Shown: one piece after another, positions 31,993 through 39,166 of the stretch | Layout: each line of letters starts with the position of its first letter | Position numbering within the stretch: the first letter of the stretch is position 1 | From: Clostridiales bacterium | GTDB lineage: Bacteria; Bacillota; Clostridia; Oscillospirales; Oscillospiraceae | Direction: 5' to 3' | Length of the DNA stretch: 39,166 bases | NCBI GenBank assembly: GCA_004553545.1 | Contig: SFLD01000024.1 | Location: forward strand, 1 to 39,166 | Translations under genes and position numbers: made by a program | Notes under the pieces: generated by a model | What the model was told of the DNA's origin: nothing | The model's database searches: none | What the model saw: only the letters and a program-made list of their open reading frames with translations

Positions 31993-32021
31993 TTGCGTTT
32001 TCCGGGAAGCTGGGGTATACT
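31993..32021 (+). promoter_or_regulatory. Sigma-A promoter of the zinc-ribbon gene
   Basis: TTGCGT (31993-31998) and TATACT (32016-32021) are separated by 17 bp, about 67 bp upstream of the ATG at 32088. Confidence 0.75.
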
Positions 32022-32087
32022 GAGTACCACAAAAAGGAACCCTATGCCCCAAATCACAAGGCGAACAGCCGGAAGGAGATATGAAAC

Positions 32088-32495
32088 ATGGCATTTTTTG
32101 ACGATCTGAGCAAGAAGGCAAAGGACCTGGCGGCCGCCGCCGGCGAGTTCGCCGTGGCCGCGGGCGAGAAGGCCAAGGACGCCACCGAGGTGGCCAAGAT
32201 CAACGTGGCCATCGCCTCCGAGCAGCGGGACATCGACAAGAACTACCGCAACATCGGCGAGTGGTTCGTCAACGAGTACTCCGGGGAGATCCCCGAGGCT
32301 GTGAAGGACCTGGTGGAGGCCGTGGCCGCCTCCAAGGCCAAGATCGCGGAGCTGGAGGCCAGCAAGCCCGTGAAGGAAGAGGCCGCCCCCGCCGACGAGC
32401 CCGAGGCCAAGGCCGGCAAGACCTGCCCCATCTGCGGCACCGAGTCCGACAGCAAGTTCTGCCCCCAGTGCGGCGCCCCCATGGGCGAGGAGTAA
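32088..32495 (+). CDS. Small zinc-ribbon protein with coiled-coil N-terminus
   Basis: The 135-aa protein begins MAFFDDLSKKAKDLAAAAGE and has a long Ala/Lys/Glu-rich helical region (about 1-90), an acidic Ala/Pro linker, and a C-terminal zinc ribbon with C113/C116 and C125/C128 (CPICG...CPQCG). Similar short proteins are widespread in Firmicutes and of unknown role. The start has GGAAGGAGA upstream. It has its own promoter and terminator, so it is a single-gene unit. Confidence 0.85.
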   Translation: MAFFDDLSKKAKDLAAAAGEFAVAAGEKAKDATEVAKINVAIASEQRDIDKNYRNIGEWFVNEYSGEIPEAVKDLVEAVAASKAKIAELEASKPVKEEAAPADEPEAKAGKTCPICGTESDSKFCPQCGAPMGEE

Positions 32496-32510
32496 GCCCC
32501 AGAATAGGAA

Positions 32511-32540
32511 AAGCACCTGCCGGAAGGCAGGTGCTTTTTT
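32511..32540 (+). terminator. Terminator of the zinc-ribbon gene
   Basis: AAGCACCTGCC (32511-32521) and GGCAGGTGCTT (32526-32536), loop GGAA, are followed by further T residues. Confidence 0.9.
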
Positions 32541-32542
32541 GC

Positions 32543-33514
32543 TCAGTTTTCCCGGCGGGCGGGGTCCTCCGGCGTGGGGAGGGCGCCCTCCCACTCGGAC
32601 GGGACATCCGGGATGGGCAGCTCCTCCGGGAGGGGTTCCTCCCGGGCCAGCTCCGTCCGGGCCTTGCGGAGGAAGTCGGCGTCCTCCGCCTTCACATCCG
32701 GGACGAAGCCCTGGATGGCGGCCTGGCGCTTGCCGTGGCTCTTCAGGTAGAAGAAGCCGCCCACGGAGAAGACCACAGCCCCGATGAAGTTCACGAAGAG
32801 GTCCTTCATGGTGTCGATGAGGCCGATGTCGAGATACCCGCCGAGACCCAGGTCCTGGCCGTTCACCGTCACCTCCGTGATGTCCGGGATGGTGACGACC
32901 TTGTTGGAGGCCGTGGGGTCCAGGGTCACGGAGTGGAGGGCGTGGATGACGGTGTCCTTCTGCATGTCCGCGCCGAACCACCAGTCCATGCTGAACTCAA
33001 AGAACTCCCAGAGGACGCCGATGGTCATGGAGAAGCAGAAGGCCACAAGAGAGAGGTAGAAGGGCGAGAGGTCGAAGGTGATCTTCTTGCTGTCGTTTAA
33101 GAGCTTCACCAGGGAAAAGCCCACGGCGGCGGCCAGGAAGCCGTTGATGGTGTGGAGCATGGTGTCCCAGCCGGGGATGCGGACGTAGAAGGCGTGGACC
33201 TCCCCCAGGATCTCCGCCGCGAAGATGAAGCAGAGCACCGAGATCTCCAGGGCCGGGGGCAGCTCGATGCGCAGCTGCACCTGGACCCAGCTGGGAACAT
33301 AGAGGAGCGCCAGGGCCAAAGCGCAGTAGAAGGCGCTCTCGTAGCTGCCCAGCATGAGCTGGCGGACCAGGCTCACAATGACAAGGACCCGGAGGACCGA
33401 GAAGACGAGGAAAGAGCTCTTATGCTCCCGGAGCTCCATCTGGATGGCCTTTTGGAAGGCCCGTTTCTCCCGCTTCACGGCCTGCTTTTTGGCCTCCTTT
33501 TCCGGGCGGTTCAT
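32543..33514 (-). CDS. Multi-pass membrane protein (DUF2238-like)
   Basis: The 323-aa protein has a charged cytoplasmic N-terminus (about 1-33), six or so membrane helices between residues 34 and 185 plus one at about 247-268, and a soluble acidic/proline-rich tail. PGWDTMLHTINGFLAAAVGF (about 120-139) and the segment FSMTIGVLWEFFEFSMD resemble the DUF2238 family of uncharacterised membrane proteins; that assignment is from memory of the pattern. The start overlaps the stop of the glycerophosphodiesterase gene (ATGA). The stop lies just after the terminator of the convergent zinc-ribbon gene. Confidence 0.78.
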   Translation of the reverse strand: MNRPEKEAKKQAVKREKRAFQKAIQMELREHKSSFLVFSVLRVLVIVSLVRQLMLGSYESAFYCALALALLYVPSWVQVQLRIELPPALEISVLCFIFAAEILGEVHAFYVRIPGWDTMLHTINGFLAAAVGFSLVKLLNDSKKITFDLSPFYLSLVAFCFSMTIGVLWEFFEFSMDWWFGADMQKDTVIHALHSVTLDPTASNKVVTIPDITEVTVNGQDLGLGGYLDIGLIDTMKDLFVNFIGAVVFSVGGFFYLKSHGKRQAAIQGFVPDVKAEDADFLRKARTELAREEPLPEELPIPDVPSEWEGALPTPEDPARREN

Positions 33515-34368
33515 ATGGCACCTCCCCGGTGGGGCGACGCGGGGCGGAAGCCCTCAAAGATGCCGAGGGCGCCCTCCCGCTCGGCGGAGAGCAGCTGCTC
33601 CGGGCTCGTCAGGGTCCAGTAGACCCCCTGGACCCGGTAGCCCCGGCAGCAGAGGGCGCGGAAGGGGCTCCTGCGGTCCTGCCAGCGCCAGGCGATGAAG
33701 TCCGGCCGGGTCCAGGCGTTGGAGAAGAGGGTGGAGAGCATAAAGCTGGCGAGAAGCTTGGGATGGTCGGGGGCGCGGAGGAAGTCCTGGGAGAGCTGGC
33801 CCCGGATGAGCTCGGGCCGGTTTCTCCGCAGCCAGAGGACGGCGTAGGGGTCGAAGCTCTCCAGGCAGTAGCTGAGGTCCGGGAAGGTATCCAGCAGGGC
33901 GCAGGTCTTCTCCGCCAGCTCCGGCTCGTTGCCCCGGATGGGCTTGAGCTCCACGATGAGGGGAGCGACCCCGGCAAAGAGGGGCAGGACCTCCGAGAGG
34001 AGGGGGATGCGCTCCTCCGTGCCCAGTAAGCGGTACCGGGAGAGGGCTTCGTAGGTCAGCTCCTCCACCTTTCCCTCCCGGCCGCAGACCCGCTTGAGGT
34101 CACTGTCGTGAATGACGGCCAGCTGCCCGTCCGCCGTCAGGTGGACATCCAGCTCCGCGCCGAAGCCGTTCTCCGCCGCCAGGCGGAAGGCGGCAAGGCT
34201 GTTTTCCGGCACGCCGCCGTTGTTGTCGTGAAGGCCCCGGTGGGCGTAGCGCCAGTCCAGGAGCTTGTCCCAGCCGGGCTGGCCCCGGCGGCCGTCCAGC
34301 AGCAGGCGGCCCGCCATGGGCAGGGCGGCGGAGGCCGCCAGCAGTGCGATCTTGGTGTTTCTCTTCAT
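33511..34368 (-). CDS. Glycerophosphodiester phosphodiesterase family protein
   Basis: The 285-aa protein begins at the ATG at 34368, with GGAAG upstream on minus; longer in-frame readings run into the MFS gene. An N-terminal hydrophobic stretch (KIALLAASAALPMAGRLLL) may be a membrane anchor. The GDPD catalytic residues are visible: H43-R44 (YAHRG), E55 (PENS), E72 and D74 (AELDVH) and H87 (VIHDSDLKR). It hydrolyses glycerophosphodiesters to glycerol-3-phosphate and an alcohol. It lies between an MFS transporter and a membrane protein in one operon. Confidence 0.9.
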   Translation of the reverse strand: MKRNTKIALLAASAALPMAGRLLLDGRRGQPGWDKLLDWRYAHRGLHDNNGGVPENSLAAFRLAAENGFGAELDVHLTADGQLAVIHDSDLKRVCGREGKVEELTYEALSRYRLLGTEERIPLLSEVLPLFAGVAPLIVELKPIRGNEPELAEKTCALLDTFPDLSYCLESFDPYAVLWLRRNRPELIRGQLSQDFLRAPDHPKLLASFMLSTLFSNAWTRPDFIAWRWQDRRSPFRALCCRGYRVQGVYWTLTSPEQLLSAEREGALGIFEGFRPASPHRGGAI

Positions 34369-34390
34369 GGGGTACACTTCCTTTGGGAGA

Positions 34391-35725
34391 TCAGTCCATT
34401 TCCTCGAAGGCGTCCAGGCCCCGCTTGGCCTCGGCCTTGCTGTCGCCATGGCAGACGAAGCACATGGTGACAAAGCTCAGAGCCACGAACAGGGCGGCGT
34501 AGGGGAAGAGGATCTTATAGCTCACATGGCGCATCAGGGTGCCGGCCAGCACCGGCGTCACCACCTGGGCGGCCATGGAGGCGGTATAGTAGTAGCCGGT
34601 GAACTTGCCGATGTCGCTGCCCTTGCACATCTCCACCACCATGGGCAGGGAGTTGACGTTGATGGCGGCCCAGGCAAGGCCCACCAGGGCGAAGACGATG
34701 TACATGGCGAAGTTCAGGGTGGAGAAGGCGGTGGTCAGCAGGAAGCCGGTGAAGAAGCAGGCGGCCAGCAGCGCGCAGCCTGCGAGGATGGTCTTCCGGC
34801 GGCCGACTTTCGAGGCCACGGCGCCGATGGGGATGTAGGAGACGATGGCGCCCGCCGTCGCCACCAGGAGGCAGCGGGAGGCGGTGCCGAGACCCTCGCC
34901 CATGATCTCGCTGATGTAGGTGGTGAACCAGGTGGTGACGCCGTTGTAGCCGATGTACCAGAGGGCGATGGAGGCCAGCAGGAAGCCCAGGCTCCGCTTC
35001 ACGGGTTTGGGGAGGACCTCGTGGCCGGAGCCGTCGTCCTCCGCCAGGTTCCACTCGGGGTGCCTGGCCTCCAGGGCCTGATTCTCCGCGGAGAGTCTGG
35101 GCTCCCGGATGGTGAGGAGCAGGACCGCCACCGCCGCCGCCATGATGGCGCTGACCACCAGGAAGAGGGGCTGATAGTTGACGTGGACCAGGTTTTTCAC
35201 CTTATCCGTGGGGTAGAGGACGGCGGCGACGCCGAGATAGAGCATCCCGCCCACGGCGCCCATCAGGTTGATGATGGCGTTGGCCCGGGAGCGCAGGGGC
35301 TTGGGGGTGACGTCCGGCATCAGGGCCACCGCCGGGGAGCGGTAGGAGCCCATGGCCACGAGAAGTCCGCCCAGCACAACGATGAAGGCCGCGAAGCGCC
35401 AGCGGCCGCCGTTTTCGGCATAGCCGTTGTCCAGCAGGGGCAGGAGGTTCATGAGGATCACCGCCGCCGCGGTGCCGATGAGGATGAAGGGCGTCCGGCG
35501 GCCCAGCCTTTGGTTGCGGCAGCGGTCCGACAGCGTCCCGAAGAAGGGCAGCAGGAAGAGGGCCAGGATATTGTCCAGCGCCATCACCGCACCCGCCAGG
35601 GACTCGTTCATGTGGAAGGTCTCCCGCAGGATCAGGGGGATGACATTGTCGTACATCTGCCAGAAGGCGCAGATGGAGAGGAAGGCCAGGCCCACCAGGA
35701 CCGTCCGTTTGTTGTTGAGCTTCAT
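34391..35725 (-). CDS. Major facilitator superfamily transporter
   Basis: The 444-aa protein has twelve predicted membrane helices. The loop 2-3 motif is FGTLSDRCRNQRLGRRTPFI, which resembles the SLC45 and glycoside-pentoside-hexuronide groups more than simple drug exporters. A charged central loop (REPRLSAENQALEARHPEWN) separates the two halves. The ATG at 35725 was chosen because homology to the MFS fold begins there. The substrate is unknown; sugars are suggested by the motif, whereas the following phosphodiesterase gene would also fit a glycerophosphodiester. A TATAAT hexamer on minus at 35822-35827 may be its -10. Confidence 0.85.
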   Translation of the reverse strand: MKLNNKRTVLVGLAFLSICAFWQMYDNVIPLILRETFHMNESLAGAVMALDNILALFLLPFFGTLSDRCRNQRLGRRTPFILIGTAAAVILMNLLPLLDNGYAENGGRWRFAAFIVVLGGLLVAMGSYRSPAVALMPDVTPKPLRSRANAIINLMGAVGGMLYLGVAAVLYPTDKVKNLVHVNYQPLFLVVSAIMAAAVAVLLLTIREPRLSAENQALEARHPEWNLAEDDGSGHEVLPKPVKRSLGFLLASIALWYIGYNGVTTWFTTYISEIMGEGLGTASRCLLVATAGAIVSYIPIGAVASKVGRRKTILAGCALLAACFFTGFLLTTAFSTLNFAMYIVFALVGLAWAAINVNSLPMVVEMCKGSDIGKFTGYYYTASMAAQVVTPVLAGTLMRHVSYKILFPYAALFVALSFVTMCFVCHGDSKAEAKRGLDAFEEMD

Positions 35726-35968
35726 AAGGGGTTCCCTCGCTTCCTTTGCAGTTGGGTCCCGACAGGGGAAAAGGCTCTGCCCGGAGGGCCGGGAGAGGCA
35801 GGGGATTCGAATATAAAGTACATTATATCGTATCAGAACGCAAAATGCACGAACTTTTTCGCCGGAGGCCGACCTCCCGCGGCAAAGCGGCCGGAAGGGA
35901 GCCTCCGGCGGCGGAAATGGCTGGAAAGGGGGAAAATTTCCCGGTCTTTGTGAAAATATAGTTTTTCC

Positions 35969-35997
35969 TTGACCTGCCTGGAAAAATCGATTAAAAT
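35969..35997 (+). promoter_or_regulatory. Sigma-A promoter of the radical SAM gene
   Basis: TTGACC (35969-35974) and TAAAAT (35992-35997) are separated by 17 bp. The predicted start, near 36004, falls right at the first leader hairpin. Confidence 0.8.
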
Positions 35998-36003
35998 ATC
36001 TCT

Positions 36004-36113
36004 CGATATCCAAAAGAAGTTTTTTGGATACCTCCGGCAGACGGCGGGGCAGGGACCCCGCGGAGGAAGCCTCAGGGTTTCCCTGCCGGAGCTTGCGTTC
36101 CCAACGTCAACAA
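36004..36113 (+). ncRNA. Structured 5' leader, candidate riboswitch or attenuator
   Basis: Hairpin 1 is TATCCAAAA (36007-36015) with TTTTGGATA (36022-36030). Helix P1 pairs CTCCGGCAG (36032-36040) with CTGCCGGAG (36083-36091), enclosing GCGGGG/CCCCGC (36044-36049/36056-36061). An alternative helix pairs GGCAGGGA (36048-36055) with TCCCTGCC (36080-36087). It shares bases with P1, so the two states exclude each other. I do not recognise a known riboswitch class. Confidence 0.6.
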
Positions 36114-36130
36114 CAGGAAAGGCGATCGAC

Positions 36131-37024
36131 ATGAGTCATCCGTACAAAACCAGAGAAGGCGGCGCTACCGTCACCATCTTCGTCCCCTACGACTGCAAGA
36201 ACCACTGCCCGTTCTGCATCAATAAAGAGGAATACGCCGACATGACCGGCTTCTCCCTGGAAAAGATCCTGGAGAGCATCCGCCGCATGGACGCCATCAC
36301 CCCCCGCTGCGATTTCGTCTTCACCGGCGGCGAGCCCTTCTCCGATATCCAGGCCCTGCAGCGGATGCTGGATGAGATCCCTACCACCCACCGGGTCTTC
36401 ATCAACACCACCCTGCCCGTCTTCGAGCACCAGAGCGAGGACGACATCGTGGCCTTCACCCAGCGCAACAAGGGCAAGATCACCTGCATCAACGTCTCCC
36501 GCCACATGCAGCACTATGTGGTGGAGTCCAACGACAGCCTGCTGCGGCGGCTGGCGGTGCCTTTCCGCATCAACTGCGTGCTCTACAAGAACTATCCCGC
36601 CGAGAACCTGGTGCCCTTCCTGGAGAGATTCCTCCCCATCCCCGGCGCCAACATCCAGTTCCGCTTCGACTATACCGCCACCACTCCGGAGAACCTCTAC
36701 GACCAGGAGGGGGACAAGATCCTCCACGATCTCAAGGCCATCTCCACCTACACGGGTCTGGACGGCTGCCGGATGCGCTGCGGCTTCCACTTTGACTACA
36801 AGGGCATGGAGCTGACCTATCACAAGACCCTGCCCTACTCCACCATCGTGGAGACCGACCCCAAGGATGGCGTCACCTACGACATCCTCTACGACATCCT
36901 CATCAAGCAGAACGGCGACATCCACTCCGACTGGACCGGCGTGAAGATGGACGTGGACGCCTATGAGAAGGTCGTCTTCGAGCCCTACGACCTCCACTGG
37001 ATGGAGGGCGGTCCCCGGAACTGA
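36131..37024 (+). CDS. Radical SAM protein of unknown substrate
   Basis: The 297-aa protein binds a 4Fe-4S cluster through C22-x3-C26-x2-C29 (YDCKNHCPFCI) and S-adenosylmethionine, with the GGEP motif in FTGGEPFSD. The fold is a short radical SAM barrel without a recognisable SPASM or B12 domain. A second cysteine pair, CRMRCGF near residue 215, might bind something further. I do not recognise the subfamily. The start at 36131 was chosen by AGGAAAGG upstream; earlier in-frame codons lie in the leader. It stands alone between its own promoter and terminator. Confidence 0.85.
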   Translation: MSHPYKTREGGATVTIFVPYDCKNHCPFCINKEEYADMTGFSLEKILESIRRMDAITPRCDFVFTGGEPFSDIQALQRMLDEIPTTHRVFINTTLPVFEHQSEDDIVAFTQRNKGKITCINVSRHMQHYVVESNDSLLRRLAVPFRINCVLYKNYPAENLVPFLERFLPIPGANIQFRFDYTATTPENLYDQEGDKILHDLKAISTYTGLDGCRMRCGFHFDYKGMELTYHKTLPYSTIVETDPKDGVTYDILYDILIKQNGDIHSDWTGVKMDVDAYEKVVFEPYDLHWMEGGPRN

Positions 37025-37035
37025 TCCATCGCACA

Positions 37036-37077
37036 GAAAAGCCCTCACACTTTTTCGGAAGGTGTGAGGGCTTTTTC
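37036..37077 (+). terminator. Terminator of the radical SAM gene
   Basis: AAAAGCCCTCACAC and GGTGTGAGGGCTTTTT form a long stem with a T/C-rich loop, ending in T5. Confidence 0.9.
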
Positions 37078-37224
37078 GCAAAGGGCCGATGGCGGCATCC
37101 CAGAGGAGGGCTTGCGGGCGTGACCGGCGGAAGCGCCGCGGGGTAAGGTCTTACCATCGGTCCAACAAATCAGGGTTTAGGAGGAGCCGTATCAGGTTCT
37201 GACAGGAAGAAGTTTATGAAGTGA

Positions 37225-37869
37225 GTGAAAGAACATATGGGATTAGATATGAGAGCTGCCATGAAGGCTTTAAGACAAAAACGAAAATGTTATGTTTCGG
37301 AAGCAGACTTTCAATTAGAGCTGGCGTGGGTCTTAAAAGATATGTACCCTGACGCATTGGTTCGATGCGAGTATGTTCCGGAATTTAACACGAATATGCA
37401 TATGGATATTCTCGTCATCAAGGATGGAAAATGGCATCCGATCGAGTTGAAGTATAAAACGAAGGGCGCGGCCTTGACGGTTGATAACGAGAAGTATGTC
37501 CTTAAAAATCACGGGGCAAAGGACATTGGATGCTATCTGTTTTTATATGATATTTACAGGATAGAAACGATAAAAGACAGCATAGGCAGTGCCTTTGCGG
37601 AGGGTTATGCCATTATGCTTACAAATGAATTGTCCTACTGTAAACCGCCGCGAAAGAAAGATTGTGTGTATTCGGCGTTCACTTTGGAGAATGGCTGTAT
37701 AAAGCATGGTCATCTTGATTGGGCAGAGAGCACCGGCGAAGGAACAAAGAAGCAATGCCGGCATCCGATTGTACTTAAAGGAGCATACGAGTGTCACTGG
37801 GAGGACTATAGCGAAATAGAGAGCACGGAAGTTGGAATATTCAGATTTCTTGAGGTAAAAGTAGTGTGA
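37225..37869 (+). CDS. PD-(D/E)XK nuclease-like orphan protein, AT-rich
   Basis: The 214-aa product (GTG at 37225; an ATG at 37237 is an alternative start with no clear ribosome site) carries a core resembling PD-(D/E)XK nucleases: D61 in HMDILVIKDGKWHPIELKYK, then E74-x-K76. Flanking SEADFQLELAWVLKDMYPDA supplies a helix typical of this fold. The rest (YLFLYDIYRIE and a Cys/His-containing C-terminus) is unassigned. G+C is far below the neighbours and codons are AT-ended, pointing to recent horizontal acquisition. It stands alone, without an obvious methylase, helicase or toxin partner. Related single genes may be defence or repair enzymes; function unknown. Confidence 0.72.
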   Translation: MKEHMGLDMRAAMKALRQKRKCYVSEADFQLELAWVLKDMYPDALVRCEYVPEFNTNMHMDILVIKDGKWHPIELKYKTKGAALTVDNEKYVLKNHGAKDIGCYLFLYDIYRIETIKDSIGSAFAEGYAIMLTNELSYCKPPRKKDCVYSAFTLENGCIKHGHLDWAESTGEGTKKQCRHPIVLKGAYECHWEDYSEIESTEVGIFRFLEVKVV

Positions 37870-37978
37870 TGAAGCGAAATGTTATCCCGGCAAAAGCACT
37901 TAAATAACAAATTCCGATTTTGCCGATCCGCTCCGTGCCTGGAGGGAGCATTCCGCATCCTGGCGGGAATATTGAGGG

Positions 37979-38010
37979 GAGGGAAAGCGTCGCTTTCCCT
38001 CCTCTTTTTC
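37979..38010 (+). terminator. Terminator after the PD-(D/E)XK-like gene
   Basis: GGAGGGAAAGC and GCTTTCCCTCC form an 11-bp stem with loop GTC, followed by TCTTTTT. The AT-rich stretch 37870-37960 before it carries no gene that I can see. Confidence 0.85.
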
Positions 38011-38087
38011 GCGGGCTTCGGGGGCAGGCGGGATAAAATGGGCCCATTCGGCGCAGACTGAGGGGGAATTTCCTTGGGAGGTGGCGT

Positions 38088-39166
38088 ATGGAGGGGCTTT
38101 CCCGCATCTATCAGGACAACGTGGCCCGGTTCGACGGGCTTCTGGGGGTGGGCCGCAGCTGCGACATGGTGGCCCGGGACTTCCGCATCGGGGGCCGCCG
38201 GGCCCGGATCTGGGTGGTGGACGGCTACGGGCGGGACGCCATCCTGGAGCGGATGGGGGCCTTCTGGCTGGGCGTCCCGGCGGAGGGGCTGAAGACCATC
38301 TCCAAAATGCAGGACTTCATCGACCGCTTCATCACCTTCTCCGAGACCAACGTCTCCTTCGACGTGGAGGACATCGTGACCTCGGTGCTGCTGGGGAAGA
38401 CCCTCTTCCTCCTGGAGGGGGCGGAGGGCGCCGCCCTCATCGACGCCAAGGACTACCCCTCCCGGGGCGTGGGGGAGCCGGAGGACGGCAAGGTGCTGCG
38501 CGGCTCCCACGACGGCTTCGTGGAAGCCGTGGTGCCCAACATGGCCCTGCTGCGGCGGCGCATCCGGGACCCGGAGCTCACCATGGAGGGCCGCAAGGTT
38601 GGCACCCGCTCCCGCACCGACGTGGTGCTCTGCTACCTCCGGGACCGGGCGGACCCCAAGCTCCTGGAGCGGCTCCGGGACCTTTTGGGCAGGGTAGACG
38701 TCCGCTCCCTCTCCATGGGGCAGGAGAGCCTGGCGGAGGCCATCCGGCCCAGGCAGTGGTACAACCCCTTCCCCAAGACCCGCTACACCGAGCGGCCGGA
38801 CACCGCCGCCGCCACGGTGATGGAGGGGGGCGTGGTGGTGCTGGTGGACAACTCCCCCTCCGCCATCCTGCTGCCCACGTCCCTCTTCGGCTTCACCCAG
38901 GAGGCCAACGACTTCTACTTTCCGCCTCTCGTGGGCACCTACCTCCGCATCCTGCGGATGGGGGTCTTCCTCCTCTCCCTCTTCGTGACGCCGGTGTGGT
39001 ATCTCCTGGCCAGCGTGCCGGAGCGCATCCCGGACTGGCTGACCTTCATCGCCGTGCCGGACCCCTGCAAGCTCTCCCTCTTCGCCCAGCTGATTTTGGT
39101 GGAGTTTTTGGTGGACGTGCTGAAGCTGGCGTCCCTCAACACGCCGGACTCCCTCTCCTCCTCCTT
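38088..39166 (+). CDS. GerA-family spore germination protein, SpoVAF-like (3' end outside window)
   Basis: The first 359 codons are visible and the frame is open at the window edge. The start ATG at 38088 follows GGGAGGTGG. The soluble N-terminal domain has the GerA-family core: TNVSFDVEDIVTSVLLGKTLFLLEG (split at the helix end), the highly conserved SRGVGEPEDGKVLRGSHDGFVE (about residues 125-146), and KVGTRSRTDVVLCYLRD. A first membrane region begins near 300 (LRILRMGVFLLSLFVTPVWYLL). The absence of a long N-terminal extension and the overall pattern suggest SpoVAF rather than a GerAA-type receptor subunit, but this cannot be settled here. It places the organism among spore-formers. Confidence 0.88.
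   Translation, partial: MEGLSRIYQDNVARFDGLLGVGRSCDMVARDFRIGGRRARIWVVDGYGRDAILERMGAFWLGVPAEGLKTISKMQDFIDRFITFSETNVSFDVEDIVTSVLLGKTLFLLEGAEGAALIDAKDYPSRGVGEPEDGKVLRGSHDGFVEAVVPNMALLRRRIRDPELTMEGRKVGTRSRTDVVLCYLRDRADPKLLERLRDLLGRVDVRSLSMGQESLAEAIRPRQWYNPFPKTRYTERPDTAAATVMEGGVVVLVDNSPSAILLPTSLFGFTQEANDFYFPPLVGTYLRILRMGVFLLSLFVTPVWYLLASVPERIPDWLTFIAVPDPCKLSLFAQLILVEFLVDVLKLASLNTPDSLSSS

Noticed and set aside
35966..36130. N-terminal extension of the radical SAM protein
   Set aside because: The in-frame upstream codons begin inside the promoter and run through the structured leader; the ribosome site favours the ATG at 36131.

Overview
The window is chromosomal DNA from a high-G+C, spore-forming member of the Clostridia, most like the gut Oscillospiraceae (Flavonifractor/Oscillibacter/Lawsonibacter-type). 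The evidence is a GerA/SpoVAF-type spore protein at the right edge, Firmicutes housekeeping genes (yqhQ-prmC-recA-recX, rimO, pgsA), a T-box leader in front of cysE-cysS, an ECF biotin transporter subunit, strong AGGAGG ribosome sites, and codon use with heavily G/C-biased third positions. The genus assignment is an inference. No phage, transposase, CRISPR array or rRNA was seen.

Layout. 1-3044 (minus): a probable four-gene operon reading PEBP-like protein, APC amino-acid permease, unknown 217-aa protein, then acylating aldehyde dehydrogenase running off the left edge; it is divergent from a membrane-anchored LuxR-type regulator (3386-4357). 4475-5293 (minus): an AT-richer two-helix membrane protein and a tRNA-Leu(CAA) with promoter and terminator. 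5414-9410 (plus): a calcium-loop (VCBS-like) lipoprotein, an OmpR-family response regulator and its histidine kinase, the last two split by a 506-bp block of hairpins and repeats. 9498-16378 (plus): yqhQ, prmC, recA, recX, a nitroreductase, rimO, a small unknown protein and pgsA. 16723-23098 (plus): an arginine cluster, argG, argH, a three-gene polar amino-acid ABC importer and argF. 23163-24641: palindromic repeats, then (minus) an XRE/zinc-ribbon regulator with a small membrane protein. 24938-27410 (plus): promoter, Cys T-box, cysE, cysS. 27508-28061: a frameshifted XRE-cupin regulator behind an intact promoter. 28111-30318 (minus): alpha/beta hydrolase, family 4 uracil-DNA glycosylase, bioY. 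30436-32540 (plus): glpK and a zinc-ribbon protein. 32543-35725 (minus): MFS transporter, glycerophosphodiesterase, membrane protein. 35969-37077 (plus): a lone radical SAM enzyme behind a strongly structured leader. 37225-38010: an AT-rich PD-(D/E)XK-like orphan. 38088-end: the spore protein.

How the genes fit together: argG, argH and argF plus the importer cover the citrulline-to-arginine steps and probably uptake of arginine or a related amino acid. cysE and cysS are jointly controlled by charging of tRNA-Cys. The lipoprotein/regulator/kinase set looks like one signalling unit.

The most unusual signals are non-coding. A 103-bp repeat occurs in two full copies plus one partial copy, always between co-directional genes, and differences between copies are compensatory within two predicted stems. 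The radical SAM leader can form two mutually exclusive helices close to the transcription start. Neither is explained by a feature class I can name with confidence.
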